This document shows, piece after piece, positions 16,712 to 26,115 of a stretch of 38,359 nucleotides of DNA. Made by a program: the position numbers and the translations under genes. This stretch comes from VFKI01 sp033762075 (GTDB lineage Bacteria > Pseudomonadota > Gammaproteobacteria > DSM-16500): the NCBI GenBank assembly GCA_033762075.1, contig JANRLY010000027.1, positions 1-38,359 of the forward strand, written 5' to 3'. Position 1 is the first letter of the stretch; every line of letters begins with the position of its first letter. The notes beneath the pieces were generated by a model. That model had not been told where the DNA came from, did not search any database, and worked only from the letters and a program-made list of their open reading frames with translations.

Positions 16712-16851
16712 AATCAATAGTTTATCAAGAAAGTGTTGCGAAATGTAAGTTCTACATTAAAGAAGAACGAATTATTTTGATAACATAGATTATTTGTATT
16801 TCTGTGATATAAAAACCCTGATAAAATCAATCAGAATATCAAGGAAAATTT

Positions 16852-17766
16852 ATGCCTAATCAATTTATCTATGAACCCTGGCCAGCATTTTCAGCAGAAT
16901 CATTTCAAAAAACATCACATCTCTTACACATGTGCATCCAGGCAATAGGAAAATTGATGTTAACAACACCATTTGCACCACACTGGGCCAACTTAGCCAT
17001 GCCATTAACAAGTCGTGGCATCACGACAGGGCCGATTCCTTTTCAGTCAGGCACATTTTCAGTTGATATAGATTTTGTTTCTCACGAAATTCTTTTCATC
17101 TCAAGCTGGAATCAGACACGAAAAATAAAACTTCAATCCACGTCAGTTGCCGCACTAACAGCTCATATTTTTGAAACACTCGAACAAATTGGCGTAAAAA
17201 TCAAAATCAATCAAATGCCACAAGAAGTTTCAACTCCCATTCCTTTTGATCAAGATACGATGCCAAATAGTTACGACGAAGACATCGTCAATGCATGGTG
17301 GCGTATTCTTCTCAGCACCTATCGTGTACTCGTCAAATTTCATTCACACTTTTATGGCATTACACCCAGCATCGGATTATTTTGGGGAACACTAGATTTG
17401 CGCGATGCACGTTACAAAGGTCTTCATTTACCAAAAACAGATGCAACATCAGATTACATTACACGTAATGCAATGGATGACGCACAAGTGGAAGTGGGCT
17501 GGTCTTGCAGTAACGAAAAATATCCCGTACCTTCGTTTTTTGCATTTGCTTATCCAAAACCAAACAACATCGAACAAATCAAAATAAAACCTGAGGGCAC
17601 TAAATGGATCCCAGCGATCAATGAATTTGTTTTAGATTATGATGTTTTACTAAAATCAAAAAATCCTGATGATGACCTACTGATCTTTTTTGAATCTTAT
17701 TATCAAGCAGTTGCTCAACTGGATCATTGGGAAACTAATCTGATTGTCAGTGGAAAACCAATTTAG
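16852..17766 (+). CDS. DUF5996 family protein (304 aa)
   Basis: The pattern fits the DUF5996 family: an aromatic N-terminus (YEPWPAFSAESFQKTS), then LHMCIQAIGKLMLT, HWANLAMPLTSRGITTGPIP and FSVDIDFVSHEILFISS, and a C-terminal GWSCSNEKYPVPSFFAFAYP stretch. It is soluble, with no signal peptide. AAGGA lies 8 nt before the ATG. The biochemical function of this family is unknown. The next gene starts 23 nt after its stop, so the two are likely cotranscribed. Confidence 0.85.
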   Translation: MPNQFIYEPWPAFSAESFQKTSHLLHMCIQAIGKLMLTTPFAPHWANLAMPLTSRGITTGPIPFQSGTFSVDIDFVSHEILFISSWNQTRKIKLQSTSVAALTAHIFETLEQIGVKIKINQMPQEVSTPIPFDQDTMPNSYDEDIVNAWWRILLSTYRVLVKFHSHFYGITPSIGLFWGTLDLRDARYKGLHLPKTDATSDYITRNAMDDAQVEVGWSCSNEKYPVPSFFAFAYPKPNNIEQIKIKPEGTKWIPAINEFVLDYDVLLKSKNPDDDLLIFFESYYQAVAQLDHWETNLIVSGKPI

Positions 17767-17789
17767 ATTTGTGTCATAGGAATATCCAT

Positions 17790-18269
17790 ATGGAATATAG
17801 TGTACGCTTTATAAAAATTGGCATGCTTGCATCCATCGCATTATTTTTTAGTATTGTTGCCTTTGATAATATCATAGACTTTGAATCCAATTGGATTTAT
17901 GTCCAACATGTACTGAGTATGGATACAACTTTTCATAACCCAGCGTTAATGACGCGCGCTATTACTCATCCAAGCATACAAAAATTCGTATATTACTTTA
18001 TCATTGCTTGGCAAATATTGACGGCTCTATTTTGCTGGCTTGGTTCTTTTATTCTTTTATCAAAAATAAACATGAAAGACGCACAATTTAATCATGCTAG
18101 AAAAATTGGATTGATTGGTTTATTCCTGGGATTTCTATTGTATATGGTAGGTTTTATTATTATTGGAGGCGAATGGTTTAGCATGTGGCAATCAGCCATT
18201 TATAATGGACAAATGAAAGCAGGCTTATTTGTCAGCTTGATTATATTTGTCATGATTTTTCATAAGTGA
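17790..18269 (+). CDS. DUF2165 family small integral membrane protein (159 aa)
   Basis: Four predicted membrane helices (near residues 7-27, 67-92, 103-127 and 143-157) and signature segments of DUF2165: VQHVLSMDTTFHNP between helices 1 and 2, YYFIIAWQ in helix 2 and IIGGEWFSMWQSAIYNGQ between helices 3 and 4. Length matches the family (about 160 aa). The ATG at 17790 has AGGA with 8-nt spacing; a TTG at 17769 is only a frame extension. The function of the family is unknown. Part of a short rightward run with the DUF5996 gene. Confidence 0.88.
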   Translation: MEYSVRFIKIGMLASIALFFSIVAFDNIIDFESNWIYVQHVLSMDTTFHNPALMTRAITHPSIQKFVYYFIIAWQILTALFCWLGSFILLSKINMKDAQFNHARKIGLIGLFLGFLLYMVGFIIIGGEWFSMWQSAIYNGQMKAGLFVSLIIFVMIFHK

Positions 18270-18368
18270 AATATCTCATTAATGATGATGACCTGATACC
18301 TCAGATTGTGTAAATAACCTATTTTGATTAAGATATCTCACTTAAATATCTATACTTGGATAGCAAAA

Positions 18369-19937
18369 ATGATCTCTCCTAAATCACTATACTCATCTAT
18401 TCTGCTTACTACCTTATTCATTTCATCATCAGTGTTTTCAAATGAACCCACTGAAAAAGATTTAATCAATGTTTTTGCTGACTCTTTTAATTATATCGAA
18501 TCCCATCAAGCAGATATCTGGCCAGGATATAACTTACCGGGTCTTGCGACAATTATCGAATATGATCCGAGTGGCAATGAAAAAGCAGATATCAGTCATT
18601 ATCACTTATATGCGTTTGATTTTAAGCCTACAAACCCGCTCTGGCAAAAAATGGACTTCAAAGGTCGCCTCACTTATTACATGCCACAAAATTCTATCCA
18701 TTTAAGTGAACATGAAATTGCGAATGTAGACGGACAACCTGTCCTCCCTTTCTTAGTCAATCGATTCTTTGACCCAACCAGCCGAGTAATCAATTTTAAT
18801 TCCCAGAAATTTTCTTATTACGTCGCTCAGCATTTCCATATGAAGCCAATGATTACAAAAGGAACACGTCATTTTTTCCAAAATGAAGATAACATTCGAC
18901 TCGCTGCTCTCGAAATTGAAGCTATGAAAGCATACTTACAAAATAATGATGCTGAAGCTCTGAAAGATATGCTTGCGATCAGACAATATCGCTCTCGATT
19001 CATGAGCGCTGAAACGAAACAACTTGAAACGAGAGCAGAGCAAAGTATGGGCATGTCATATTATGTCGGCTTGAAATCAGCGCATCTCGATCAAAAAAGT
19101 GAAAATGCATTTATTCTGCATGATATTATCAATAATATGCCGACAGTCGACCCGCACGAAAATGACTTCCACTTGGATGAACTCACAAATTATCTTGAGG
19201 TCGCGATTGGATATGACTCTGGCGCAGTCATTGGTTTAGCACTCGATCGCATCGGTGATAAGCAATGGAAAATGGCTGTTGAAAAAGAAAATGCTTCACC
19301 AATAAATCTCTTATTCAAATATTACCCTATGAAAAAAAGTGAAATTACCCGACGTGTAAATAATGCCAGTGCAAAGTATCATTTTAAGGTTTTTGCAAGC
19401 AAACTCAAAAATACTTTAGCTGGAAATGATGCTGGCATTATTGCATTACAAAACAAATATGATAATTCACCTGGTATTCCCGTTGAGTTATCACTCAGAA
19501 AATCTAACCTTTATTCTGATTCAAGTGACAATCTCGCAGCCGCACATGAGTATGCCAAGACCTCTGATACAAATGCTTATGCTAAACTAAAAAAATCATG
19601 GATATTTGATAAACTTGATTTTCATTTACAATATACTGATATTCCCGTTGTATTTGAGACTTCCAAAATCATTGATATGAAAATTCTGCCTGATTATAAT
19701 TTTCAATTCACCAATGAAGTTACTGATAAGTTCAAATTATCAGCCAACACTCATCTTGTCATTGATGGTGTTGAAACAACGTTATCTGCCTTAATTAAAT
19801 CAAATAAAAACCTTCACTTTCATCAATTACGCATAAAAAATCCAAGGGTCAATATATCATTTGATAAAGATTTCGATGGAGAGTTGACAAGTAATGGCGG
19901 CATGCTCAAATTGAAAATTTATTCACTGGAAAAATGA
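18369..19937 (+). CDS. Secreted protein of unknown function (522 aa)
   Basis: The ATG at 18369 begins a textbook signal peptide (MISPKSLYSSILLTTLFISS then SVFS, cleaved before NEPTEKD); a TTG extension to 18324 would bury it. The mature protein is about 500 aa and mixed alpha/beta, starting with a segment on ESHQADIWPGYNLPGLATI. It has no Cys pairs or obvious catalytic motif. Residues near HFHMKPMITKGTRHFF and the conserved-looking DIWPGY stretch recall Legionella secreted proteins of unknown role, but I cannot name a family. Its 3' end overlaps the convergent gene by 32 nt. Confidence 0.75.
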   Translation: MISPKSLYSSILLTTLFISSSVFSNEPTEKDLINVFADSFNYIESHQADIWPGYNLPGLATIIEYDPSGNEKADISHYHLYAFDFKPTNPLWQKMDFKGRLTYYMPQNSIHLSEHEIANVDGQPVLPFLVNRFFDPTSRVINFNSQKFSYYVAQHFHMKPMITKGTRHFFQNEDNIRLAALEIEAMKAYLQNNDAEALKDMLAIRQYRSRFMSAETKQLETRAEQSMGMSYYVGLKSAHLDQKSENAFILHDIINNMPTVDPHENDFHLDELTNYLEVAIGYDSGAVIGLALDRIGDKQWKMAVEKENASPINLLFKYYPMKKSEITRRVNNASAKYHFKVFASKLKNTLAGNDAGIIALQNKYDNSPGIPVELSLRKSNLYSDSSDNLAAAHEYAKTSDTNAYAKLKKSWIFDKLDFHLQYTDIPVVFETSKIIDMKILPDYNFQFTNEVTDKFKLSANTHLVIDGVETTLSALIKSNKNLHFHQLRIKNPRVNISFDKDFDGELTSNGGMLKLKIYSLEK

Positions 19938-20739
19938 CAGGATTTGAGTTGCTAATATTCTTTTCCTTGAAAAATCTTGGACTCAAGGCAAGCGAAGCTT
20001 GCCTATCATGAAGGGCACTTAAAATATGTTTGCTTAACTGCTCATCTTTGCAAACAGATTTTAGTGTTTTTTCTCCAATGTTGAAATCCACACCGAGTGC
20101 AATCACAAGCGATCTGAATTCACTGAAAGCATTTTCGTTCAAATAAATCGTGAGCTCCTCCAGTAACGCTAGACGATTACATTGCTGGATCTTATCAATC
20201 ATGCGACATTTCAAAAGCTGCATCCACAAGCGCTCTGTCATTTTATGAATAAATAGAGGATCACTACATCGATGGTTAATATGTTCTTCATACTGCTGCA
20301 GTGTAAGCTTGTTTAAAATGTCTGCCATTGAAACATCTTTCTCTTCCGTGAGTAAGCTTGTAATTTTTTCTGTTACGCTCGTATTCAGTTCATAAATTTT
20401 TTGAATAAGCTCTTCATCAGAGATCGTCAGGGATTCTGGGGAATTATTTGAGAGCTTGACAGAAAGGAGCGTTCCTAATTTGCCCCATAACAATTTTGCC
20501 CGATCGCGACTCAGCTGATCAAGGCAATTCATCCATGCAGCGTTAGCAATAAAAAAATTAGCTTCAGTTTTCAAAGCCTGAATGAATGTGTCATATTCAA
20601 ACTCTCCACTCTCTGTTTCATAAAGATTCATTAAGTGATCAACTTCATCCTCTGTTGTACATTGCATCGCGCGAAAAAGAATTTGATCAATCAGCTGATT
20701 GTCATGTGTATTGACTGATGCTTGACTGAATGATTTCAT
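19906..20739 (-). CDS. Hypothetical helical protein (277 aa)
   Basis: A soluble, Leu/Glu-rich, mostly helical protein without signal peptide or membrane segment. Three short helical stretches have regularly spaced leucines (for example LIQKIYELNTSVTEKITSLL). No family is recognised. In a Legionellales genome such a protein could be a Dot/Icm effector, but its C-terminus (NSNPVIFPVNKFSI) lacks an acidic block, so I do not claim that. Its ribosome site is poor. It lies 58 nt after the SDR gene on the same strand and overlaps the convergent secreted-protein gene by 32 nt. Confidence 0.65.
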   Translation of the reverse strand: MKSFSQASVNTHDNQLIDQILFRAMQCTTEDEVDHLMNLYETESGEFEYDTFIQALKTEANFFIANAAWMNCLDQLSRDRAKLLWGKLGTLLSVKLSNNSPESLTISDEELIQKIYELNTSVTEKITSLLTEEKDVSMADILNKLTLQQYEEHINHRCSDPLFIHKMTERLWMQLLKCRMIDKIQQCNRLALLEELTIYLNENAFSEFRSLVIALGVDFNIGEKTLKSVCKDEQLSKHILSALHDRQASLALSPRFFKEKNISNSNPVIFPVNKFSI

Positions 20740-20797
20740 TTATCTACATCCGAGATTCATGGTCATATCACTTTTATTTGACCTATCTAAACGAGGA

Positions 20798-21568
20798 TTA
20801 TTTTGCCGTATATCCCCCATCAATTACGAGTTCGCTTCCTGTGATAAATTTAGATTCATCAGAAGCCAGATATACAATACCATACCCTATATCATCAGGC
20901 TCACCCACATGACCCAATGCATGTAATGGCCCTACAGTTTTTAGAAAAGCCTCTTTCCCACCTTCAAATTGACTCGCAATTTTTTCGACTAAGGGTGTCC
21001 AAATGTAGCCCGGATGAATTGAATTGACTCTGATTTTATCGTTTGCATAAAGTAAAGCATCTGTTTTAGACATTAATCTCACAGCGCCCTTTGATGCATG
21101 ATACGGTGGCAAATCTGGCGCTCCAATCAGCCCATAAATGGAGGATAAATTAATAACACTCCCCCCACCAATTCTTTTCATATAAGAAATCACATGTTTT
21201 GTACAGAAAAAAACGCCTTTCACATTTACTGCAGTCAATGCATCCCATTCTTCTTCTGTAATTTCGTGTGTTGGTTTATTAACACCAGCAATCCCTGCAT
21301 TATTGACTAAAACATCAATTCGGCCAAATTTTTCTGCAATTTTTTGGAAAGTATCTTTAACCTCATTTTCTTTCGCAGTATTCATCAACCAAAATTCAGC
21401 AACGCCATCCTCCTGCTGAATTCTCTCTGCAAGTTGTTTACCTTCTGATTGATTGATATCAGTGATAGCAACCTTTGCACCTTCTCGAGCAAGTAAAATA
21501 CAAGCTGATCTACCAATCCCTAGCGCACCACCCGTGACAACGCATACTTTATCTTGGACACGATTCAT
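20798..21568 (-). CDS. SDR family NAD(P)-dependent oxidoreductase (256 aa)
   Basis: A classical short-chain dehydrogenase: cofactor loop TGGALGIG near residue 12, NNAG near residue 90, active-site Ser in LSSIYG and YxxxK in YHASKGAV, and the C-terminal VIDGGYTAK typical of the FabG/glucose-1-dehydrogenase group. Asp in ITDINQ after the second strand favours NAD over NADP. Length matches the family. AAGGAAGAG lies before the ATG. The substrate cannot be told from sequence. Divergent from the metallo-hydrolase gene at 21729. Confidence 0.9.
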   Translation of the reverse strand: MNRVQDKVCVVTGGALGIGRSACILLAREGAKVAITDINQSEGKQLAERIQQEDGVAEFWLMNTAKENEVKDTFQKIAEKFGRIDVLVNNAGIAGVNKPTHEITEEEWDALTAVNVKGVFFCTKHVISYMKRIGGGSVINLSSIYGLIGAPDLPPYHASKGAVRLMSKTDALLYANDKIRVNSIHPGYIWTPLVEKIASQFEGGKEAFLKTVGPLHALGHVGEPDDIGYGIVYLASDESKFITGSELVIDGGYTAK

Positions 21569-21728
21569 CTCTACTCTTCCTTAATGTGTAAGATTTGATT
21601 ATAACATTTTGCTTATCTTTTCAAATTATAACAAGCCACACAGTAAAATCGCTTGAGTAATACTGATATTTTTGCGCTAGCGGTGTAAACTGTGCTCTTA
21701 ATCAATCATATGGCTATCAGGGAAGAGC

Positions 21729-23090
21729 ATGCAAATTACGTTCTTAGGTGGCGCAGAGACCGTCACTGGCTCAAAATATTTATTATCCTTCGATAATAAA
21801 AATATACTGATTGATTGTGGACTTTACCAAGGTTTAAAAGAACTCAGGTTACGGAACTGGAACCCTTTTCCGATCGATCCTTCTCAAATAAACGCAGTGC
21901 TGCTCACTCATGCGCATATTGATCATTCAGGCTATTTACCTCTTCTCATAAAAAATGGATTTAAAGGTAAAATTTATAGCACCGAAGGAACAAGAGATTT
22001 GTGTACGGTTTTACTACCTGATAGCGGATATCTCCAAGAGGAAGAAGCAAGAAACGCTAATAAATATGGCTATTCTAAGCATAAACCTGCTCTGCCGCTT
22101 TATACGCGACAAGATGGAATTGATGCAATCAAATATTTCAATCCACTTGCTTTCGAGAAAAAAATTGATTTGACGAATGACTTTCAATTTCAATTTATTC
22201 GCGCAGGTCATATTATTGGTTCATCGTTCATTCGCATTCAATATAAAAATTTTTCGCTATTATTTTCGGGTGATCTAGGTAGACCTCATGATCCCGTCAT
22301 GCAACCTCCCACGATTATCCGTGATATTGATTACTTGATAGTAGAATCTACTTATGGAAATCGATTACATGAACCTGGACATCCTAAACAATATTTAAAG
22401 GATATTATTAATAAAACATTGGAGCGTGACGGGACAATTATTATCCCCTCATTCGCTGTAGGACGTGCACAGGCGCTTTTACATTATATTTGCCTACTCA
22501 AAAATGAAAAATCTATCCCAGATATTCCTGTTTATTTAGATAGTCCAATGGCAATAAACTCAACACAAATACTACTTAAGCATCACGATGAATTACGTTT
22601 ATCGGAGAATGATTGTCGTCAATTAAATGAAATTGCAGTATTTGTTAATACGCCGGAAGAATCAAAAGAGTTAGATAAAAAAAATAAAACCCCAAAAATC
22701 ATTATTTCAGCAAGTGGTATGGCTACTGGTGGCCGTATTCTATATCACATAGAAACATATGCACCAGATGATCGCAACACAATCCTTTTTACAGGATACC
22801 AAGCAATTGGTACGCGTGGTTCAAGAATGATGAATGGAGAGACAGAAATAAAAATGCACGGACAAATGATACCTGTCAGAGCTGAAGTTAAAATGCTTTC
22901 CAACACTTCAGCACATTCTGATTCAAGAGAGACCCTACAATGGCTCAGTCATTTCAATCAACCTCCCAAAAAAGTATTTATCACACATGGCGAATATGAA
23001 GCAGCCACTTCATTAAAACAAAAAATAGAAAATAAATTTGGATGGGAATGTAATGTCCCACACTATCAACAAGAAGAAATATTATCATGA
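21729..23090 (+). CDS. Beta-CASP metallo-beta-lactamase RNase (Ysh1/CPSF-like exonuclease, 453 aa)
   Basis: The metal-binding motif is H61-A-H63-I-D65-H66 (LTHAHIDHSGYLPLL), followed by the beta-CASP and RMMBL parts: SFAVGRAQALLHYI, ISASGMATGGRILYHI, SAHSDSRETLQWL and KVFITHGE. This is the RNA-specific branch (COG1236), acting in RNA processing or decay. GGGAAGAG precedes the ATG. Its stop codon overlaps the start of the phosphorylase gene (ATGA), so the two are translationally coupled. Many bacterial genomes pair this type of RNase with the archaeal-like nucleotide phosphorylase that follows. Confidence 0.93.
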   Translation: MQITFLGGAETVTGSKYLLSFDNKNILIDCGLYQGLKELRLRNWNPFPIDPSQINAVLLTHAHIDHSGYLPLLIKNGFKGKIYSTEGTRDLCTVLLPDSGYLQEEEARNANKYGYSKHKPALPLYTRQDGIDAIKYFNPLAFEKKIDLTNDFQFQFIRAGHIIGSSFIRIQYKNFSLLFSGDLGRPHDPVMQPPTIIRDIDYLIVESTYGNRLHEPGHPKQYLKDIINKTLERDGTIIIPSFAVGRAQALLHYICLLKNEKSIPDIPVYLDSPMAINSTQILLKHHDELRLSENDCRQLNEIAVFVNTPEESKELDKKNKTPKIIISASGMATGGRILYHIETYAPDDRNTILFTGYQAIGTRGSRMMNGETEIKMHGQMIPVRAEVKMLSNTSAHSDSRETLQWLSHFNQPPKKVFITHGEYEAATSLKQKIENKFGWECNVPHYQQEEILS

Positions 23091-24586
23091 ATAATGAATC
23101 TAAACTTCGACTAAAGTTCCTGGGAATTAATACGTATAACGAACCCATCATCTATATGCGAGAGGATTGTCACATCTGCAAATCAGAAGGATTTGAAGCA
23201 CCAGCACGCGTTAATGTTACTTTAAACGATAAAAGTTTAATTGCAACACTCAATACTGTACAAACTGACATACTACGTCACAATGAAGCCAGTTTATCGA
23301 CCTATGCATGTCATTTTTTAAATGCTCAGCCAGGTGATGAAATCAGCATTTCACATCCTCGTCCATTAGATTCATTAAGTTATATTCGTTCTAAAGTATA
23401 CGGTAATCAATTAAAAACAGAAGAAATAAATGAAATTGTTAGTGATTTAGTTGCAGGTCAATTATCAGATATTCATATTGCCATGTTGCTTTCTGCAACA
23501 GCAGGCAATCGACTCAATATGCAAGAAACTTTTGATTTAACACGAGCAATGGTCAATACAGGAGAACGTTTATCGTGGTCCTCTGATTTAATTGTTGATA
23601 AACATTGTATTGGCGGATTACCAGGAAACAGAACAACACTCATTATCGTTCCGATAGTTGCTGCATTTGGTCTTGTGATTCCAAAAACTTCTTCGCGCGC
23701 AATTACGTCTCCAGCAGGTACAGCAGACACAATGGAGATATTTGCGCCGGTCAATTTAGATATTCAAACCATGCGCAAAATAGTTGAAAAAGAAAATGGC
23801 TGTATTGCTTGGGGAGGCGCAGTGTCACTAAGCCCTGCAGATGATTTATTGGTGCGCATTGAGCGAATTATGGATATTGATAGTGAAGGTCAATTAGTCG
23901 CCTCAATTCTCTCAAAAAAAATTGCTGCGGGATCCAATCATCTTGTAATAGATATCCCTATCGGTGCAACTGCAAAAATCAGATCAATTCAACAAGCTGA
24001 ATTAGTAAAAAATTATTTAAACGATATAGCAAAAGCATTTTCAATCCAATTAAAAATAGTCATGACAGATGGTTCGCAGCCCATCGGTCGTGGTATTGGG
24101 CCAGCACTTGAAGCAAAAGATGTACTCGCTGTTTTATCTTGTGACAAAGATGCTCCGGAAGACTTGCGCAATCATGCTTTAACACTTGCAGGACATATCA
24201 TTGAGTTTGCACCCAACGTTGCCCCAGGCTCTGGGAAGTCCATTGCAAAATCTATTTTAGAAAGTGGAAATGCATTGAAAAAGTTTGAGGCTATATGCAG
24301 AGCACAAGGTGGTATATTTGAAATACCACAAGCAGCATTCACTTATGAAATAAGAGCGGAAAAATCGGGAAAAATTGTGAGTATTGATAATCGATACATT
24401 GCCCGAATTGCTAAATTAGCAGGCGCACCTAACAGTAAAACATCAGGTGTCGAGTTATTAGTCAAGCTCAATGCCCAAGTTGAAAAAGATCAGCCGCTTT
24501 TTATAATTCATGCTGAAGCAAAAGGCGAATTAAACTATGCACTTTCATTCATTAAATTGGAGCATACTATTTTTAAAATCGAGTAA
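23087..24586 (+). CDS. AMP phosphorylase/thymidine phosphorylase family, archaeal type (499 aa)
   Basis: The full-length archaeal-type enzyme, including the N-terminal domain of about 80 aa that DeoA thymidine phosphorylases lack. Signature segments: DKHCIGGLPGNRTT, PKTSSRAITSPAGTADTME and CIAWGGAVSLSPADDLLVR. In Thermococcus such enzymes turn AMP, CMP or UMP plus phosphate into the base and ribose 1,5-bisphosphate; a nucleoside phosphorylase activity is also possible. The gene overlaps the RNase gene by 4 nt and is followed after 5 nt by the PRPP-synthetase-like gene, so the three form one operon. No RuBisCO or ribose-1,5-bisphosphate isomerase is present. Confidence 0.92.
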   Translation: MNNESKLRLKFLGINTYNEPIIYMREDCHICKSEGFEAPARVNVTLNDKSLIATLNTVQTDILRHNEASLSTYACHFLNAQPGDEISISHPRPLDSLSYIRSKVYGNQLKTEEINEIVSDLVAGQLSDIHIAMLLSATAGNRLNMQETFDLTRAMVNTGERLSWSSDLIVDKHCIGGLPGNRTTLIIVPIVAAFGLVIPKTSSRAITSPAGTADTMEIFAPVNLDIQTMRKIVEKENGCIAWGGAVSLSPADDLLVRIERIMDIDSEGQLVASILSKKIAAGSNHLVIDIPIGATAKIRSIQQAELVKNYLNDIAKAFSIQLKIVMTDGSQPIGRGIGPALEAKDVLAVLSCDKDAPEDLRNHALTLAGHIIEFAPNVAPGSGKSIAKSILESGNALKKFEAICRAQGGIFEIPQAAFTYEIRAEKSGKIVSIDNRYIARIAKLAGAPNSKTSGVELLVKLNAQVEKDQPLFIIHAEAKGELNYALSFIKLEHTIFKIE

Positions 24587-24591
24587 AAAAT

Positions 24592-25488
24592 ATGATAGAA
24601 AAGCACATTGTTTTTAATTTATTTAATACACATTTAACGGATGCCATTTGTCATACATTAGGGTATGAATTAGGAAACTATGATATTCATACTTTCCCTG
24701 ACGAAGAAATTAGAGTCACAGTTCATACGCCTGTTAATAATAGAAAAGTCATTTTAATGGCAAATCTTGATAAGCCAAATACAAAAATGGCTACCCTCAT
24801 GTTTTTGTCTGATACACTTCGCACATTAGGCACAAGTGAAATCGGTATCATTGCACCCTATCTCCCCTATATGAGGCAAGACAAACAATTTCATCCAGGC
24901 GAGGGAATCACTTCTCAATATTTTGCAACATTTATTTCGAGATATTGCAATTGGATCATCACAATAGATCCTCATTTGCATCGATGGCATCGTTTAGACG
25001 ATATATTTACTATCCATACTCAATCATTACATGCCACCAGACTCATTGCAGATTGGGTGAAAAAAAATATCAAAAATCCTGTATTAATTGGACCTGATCA
25101 AGAAAGTGCTCAATGGATTGCAGAGGTAGCTAAAGACTGTGAAGCACCCTATCTCATTGTCGAAAAAAATAGAATAGGCGATACTAATGTTTCGGTTTCA
25201 CTTCCTACTCTTGATCGATACCTCAATCGTGTCCCTGTCGTAATAGATGATATTATCTCAACTGGCATCACTATGATTGAAACAATCAAACAGATACAAT
25301 CGTATCAAATAAATTTAATCCATTGTATTGCGATTCATGCGCTATTTGCAAAAGATGCTTATCATGAATTATTAAAAACTGGTGTAAAAGATATTGTGAC
25401 GTGCAATACGGTTTCTCATATAACTAATCAAATTGATATCAGTTCTCTTATAGTAAATGCGCTAAAAGCTCGATCACTTGCACAATGA
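24592..25488 (+). CDS. Ribose-phosphate pyrophosphokinase family protein (298 aa)
   Basis: A member of the Prs family, making PRPP from ribose 5-phosphate and ATP, or a close variant. PRPP loop: VVIDDIISTGIT (canonical DDxxDTGGT). ATP-binding segments: FPDEEIRV and PYLPYMRQDKQF. The conserved DLH element appears as DPHLHRW. Several canonical positions differ (for example GGT becomes GIT), so the exact substrate is open; 298 aa is slightly short of 310-320. It is a paralogue type often seen beside archaeal-like AMP phosphorylase and should not be assumed to be the housekeeping prs. Confidence 0.88.
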   Translation: MIEKHIVFNLFNTHLTDAICHTLGYELGNYDIHTFPDEEIRVTVHTPVNNRKVILMANLDKPNTKMATLMFLSDTLRTLGTSEIGIIAPYLPYMRQDKQFHPGEGITSQYFATFISRYCNWIITIDPHLHRWHRLDDIFTIHTQSLHATRLIADWVKKNIKNPVLIGPDQESAQWIAEVAKDCEAPYLIVEKNRIGDTNVSVSLPTLDRYLNRVPVVIDDIISTGITMIETIKQIQSYQINLIHCIAIHALFAKDAYHELLKTGVKDIVTCNTVSHITNQIDISSLIVNALKARSLAQ

Positions 25489-25534
25489 AGGATTTTTTAG
25501 TTAAGATGCGCCCTTCAATAACATGGTGTGACTT

Positions 25535-26107
25535 ATGAAAAAATATGGCATATTCATTGGGCGCTTTCAGCCTTTTCACAAAGGTCATCAAGCAATGATT
25601 GATACAATTATCTCTGATGGTTTAACACCGCTGATTATTGTTGGCTCCGTGAATTCAACCGATAAAATCAGAAACCCCTATCCTTTTGAAGACGTCTCTC
25701 ACATGATACAGTTAGTTTACCCGGAGATAAAATGTCTTCCTTTGCCAGATTATCATGATGATGAAAAATGGTCTGCACATTTAATACAAATTATTCCTAG
25801 CGCTTCGATCATTTATTATTGTCGAAAAGAAGAAGATTTACACGACGCAAAGCATTACCTCGATTTTATTGAAGAAAAAGGTATCTCTTTAAAAGCGATT
25901 TATCCAAACGAAATTTCCATTCCCGTGCGCGCTTCACTCATTCGTGAAAATATTGAATTATATAAAGACTATTTAGATAATTCTGTTTATGCATTTATTA
26001 AAAATAATCGCTCATGTGATTTAACTCCTACTTTTTTTAATACGACCCTGCCGATCGATCAAACATCTAATCAATCAAATATATATTCAGCGCAACCAGG
26101 AATTTAA
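25535..26107 (+). CDS. NMN/nicotinate-nucleotide adenylyltransferase-like protein (NadM-type, 190 aa)
   Basis: Nucleotidyltransferase motif GRFQPFHKGH at residues 9-18 binds the ATP phosphates, and the C-terminal IPVRASLIREN corresponds to the family's ISSTxxR. The first 165 residues match the NadM domain, which joins NMN and ATP to make NAD. A C-terminal Nudix domain as in bifunctional NadM is absent. The ribosome site is weak. Coming 47 nt after the PRPP gene on the same strand, it plausibly belongs to the same transcript, linking PRPP and NAD synthesis; the substrate is inferred. Confidence 0.82.
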   Translation: MKKYGIFIGRFQPFHKGHQAMIDTIISDGLTPLIIVGSVNSTDKIRNPYPFEDVSHMIQLVYPEIKCLPLPDYHDDEKWSAHLIQIIPSASIIYYCRKEEDLHDAKHYLDFIEEKGISLKAIYPNEISIPVRASLIRENIELYKDYLDNSVYAFIKNNRSCDLTPTFFNTTLPIDQTSNQSNIYSAQPGI

Positions 26108-26115
26108 AATTCTAC

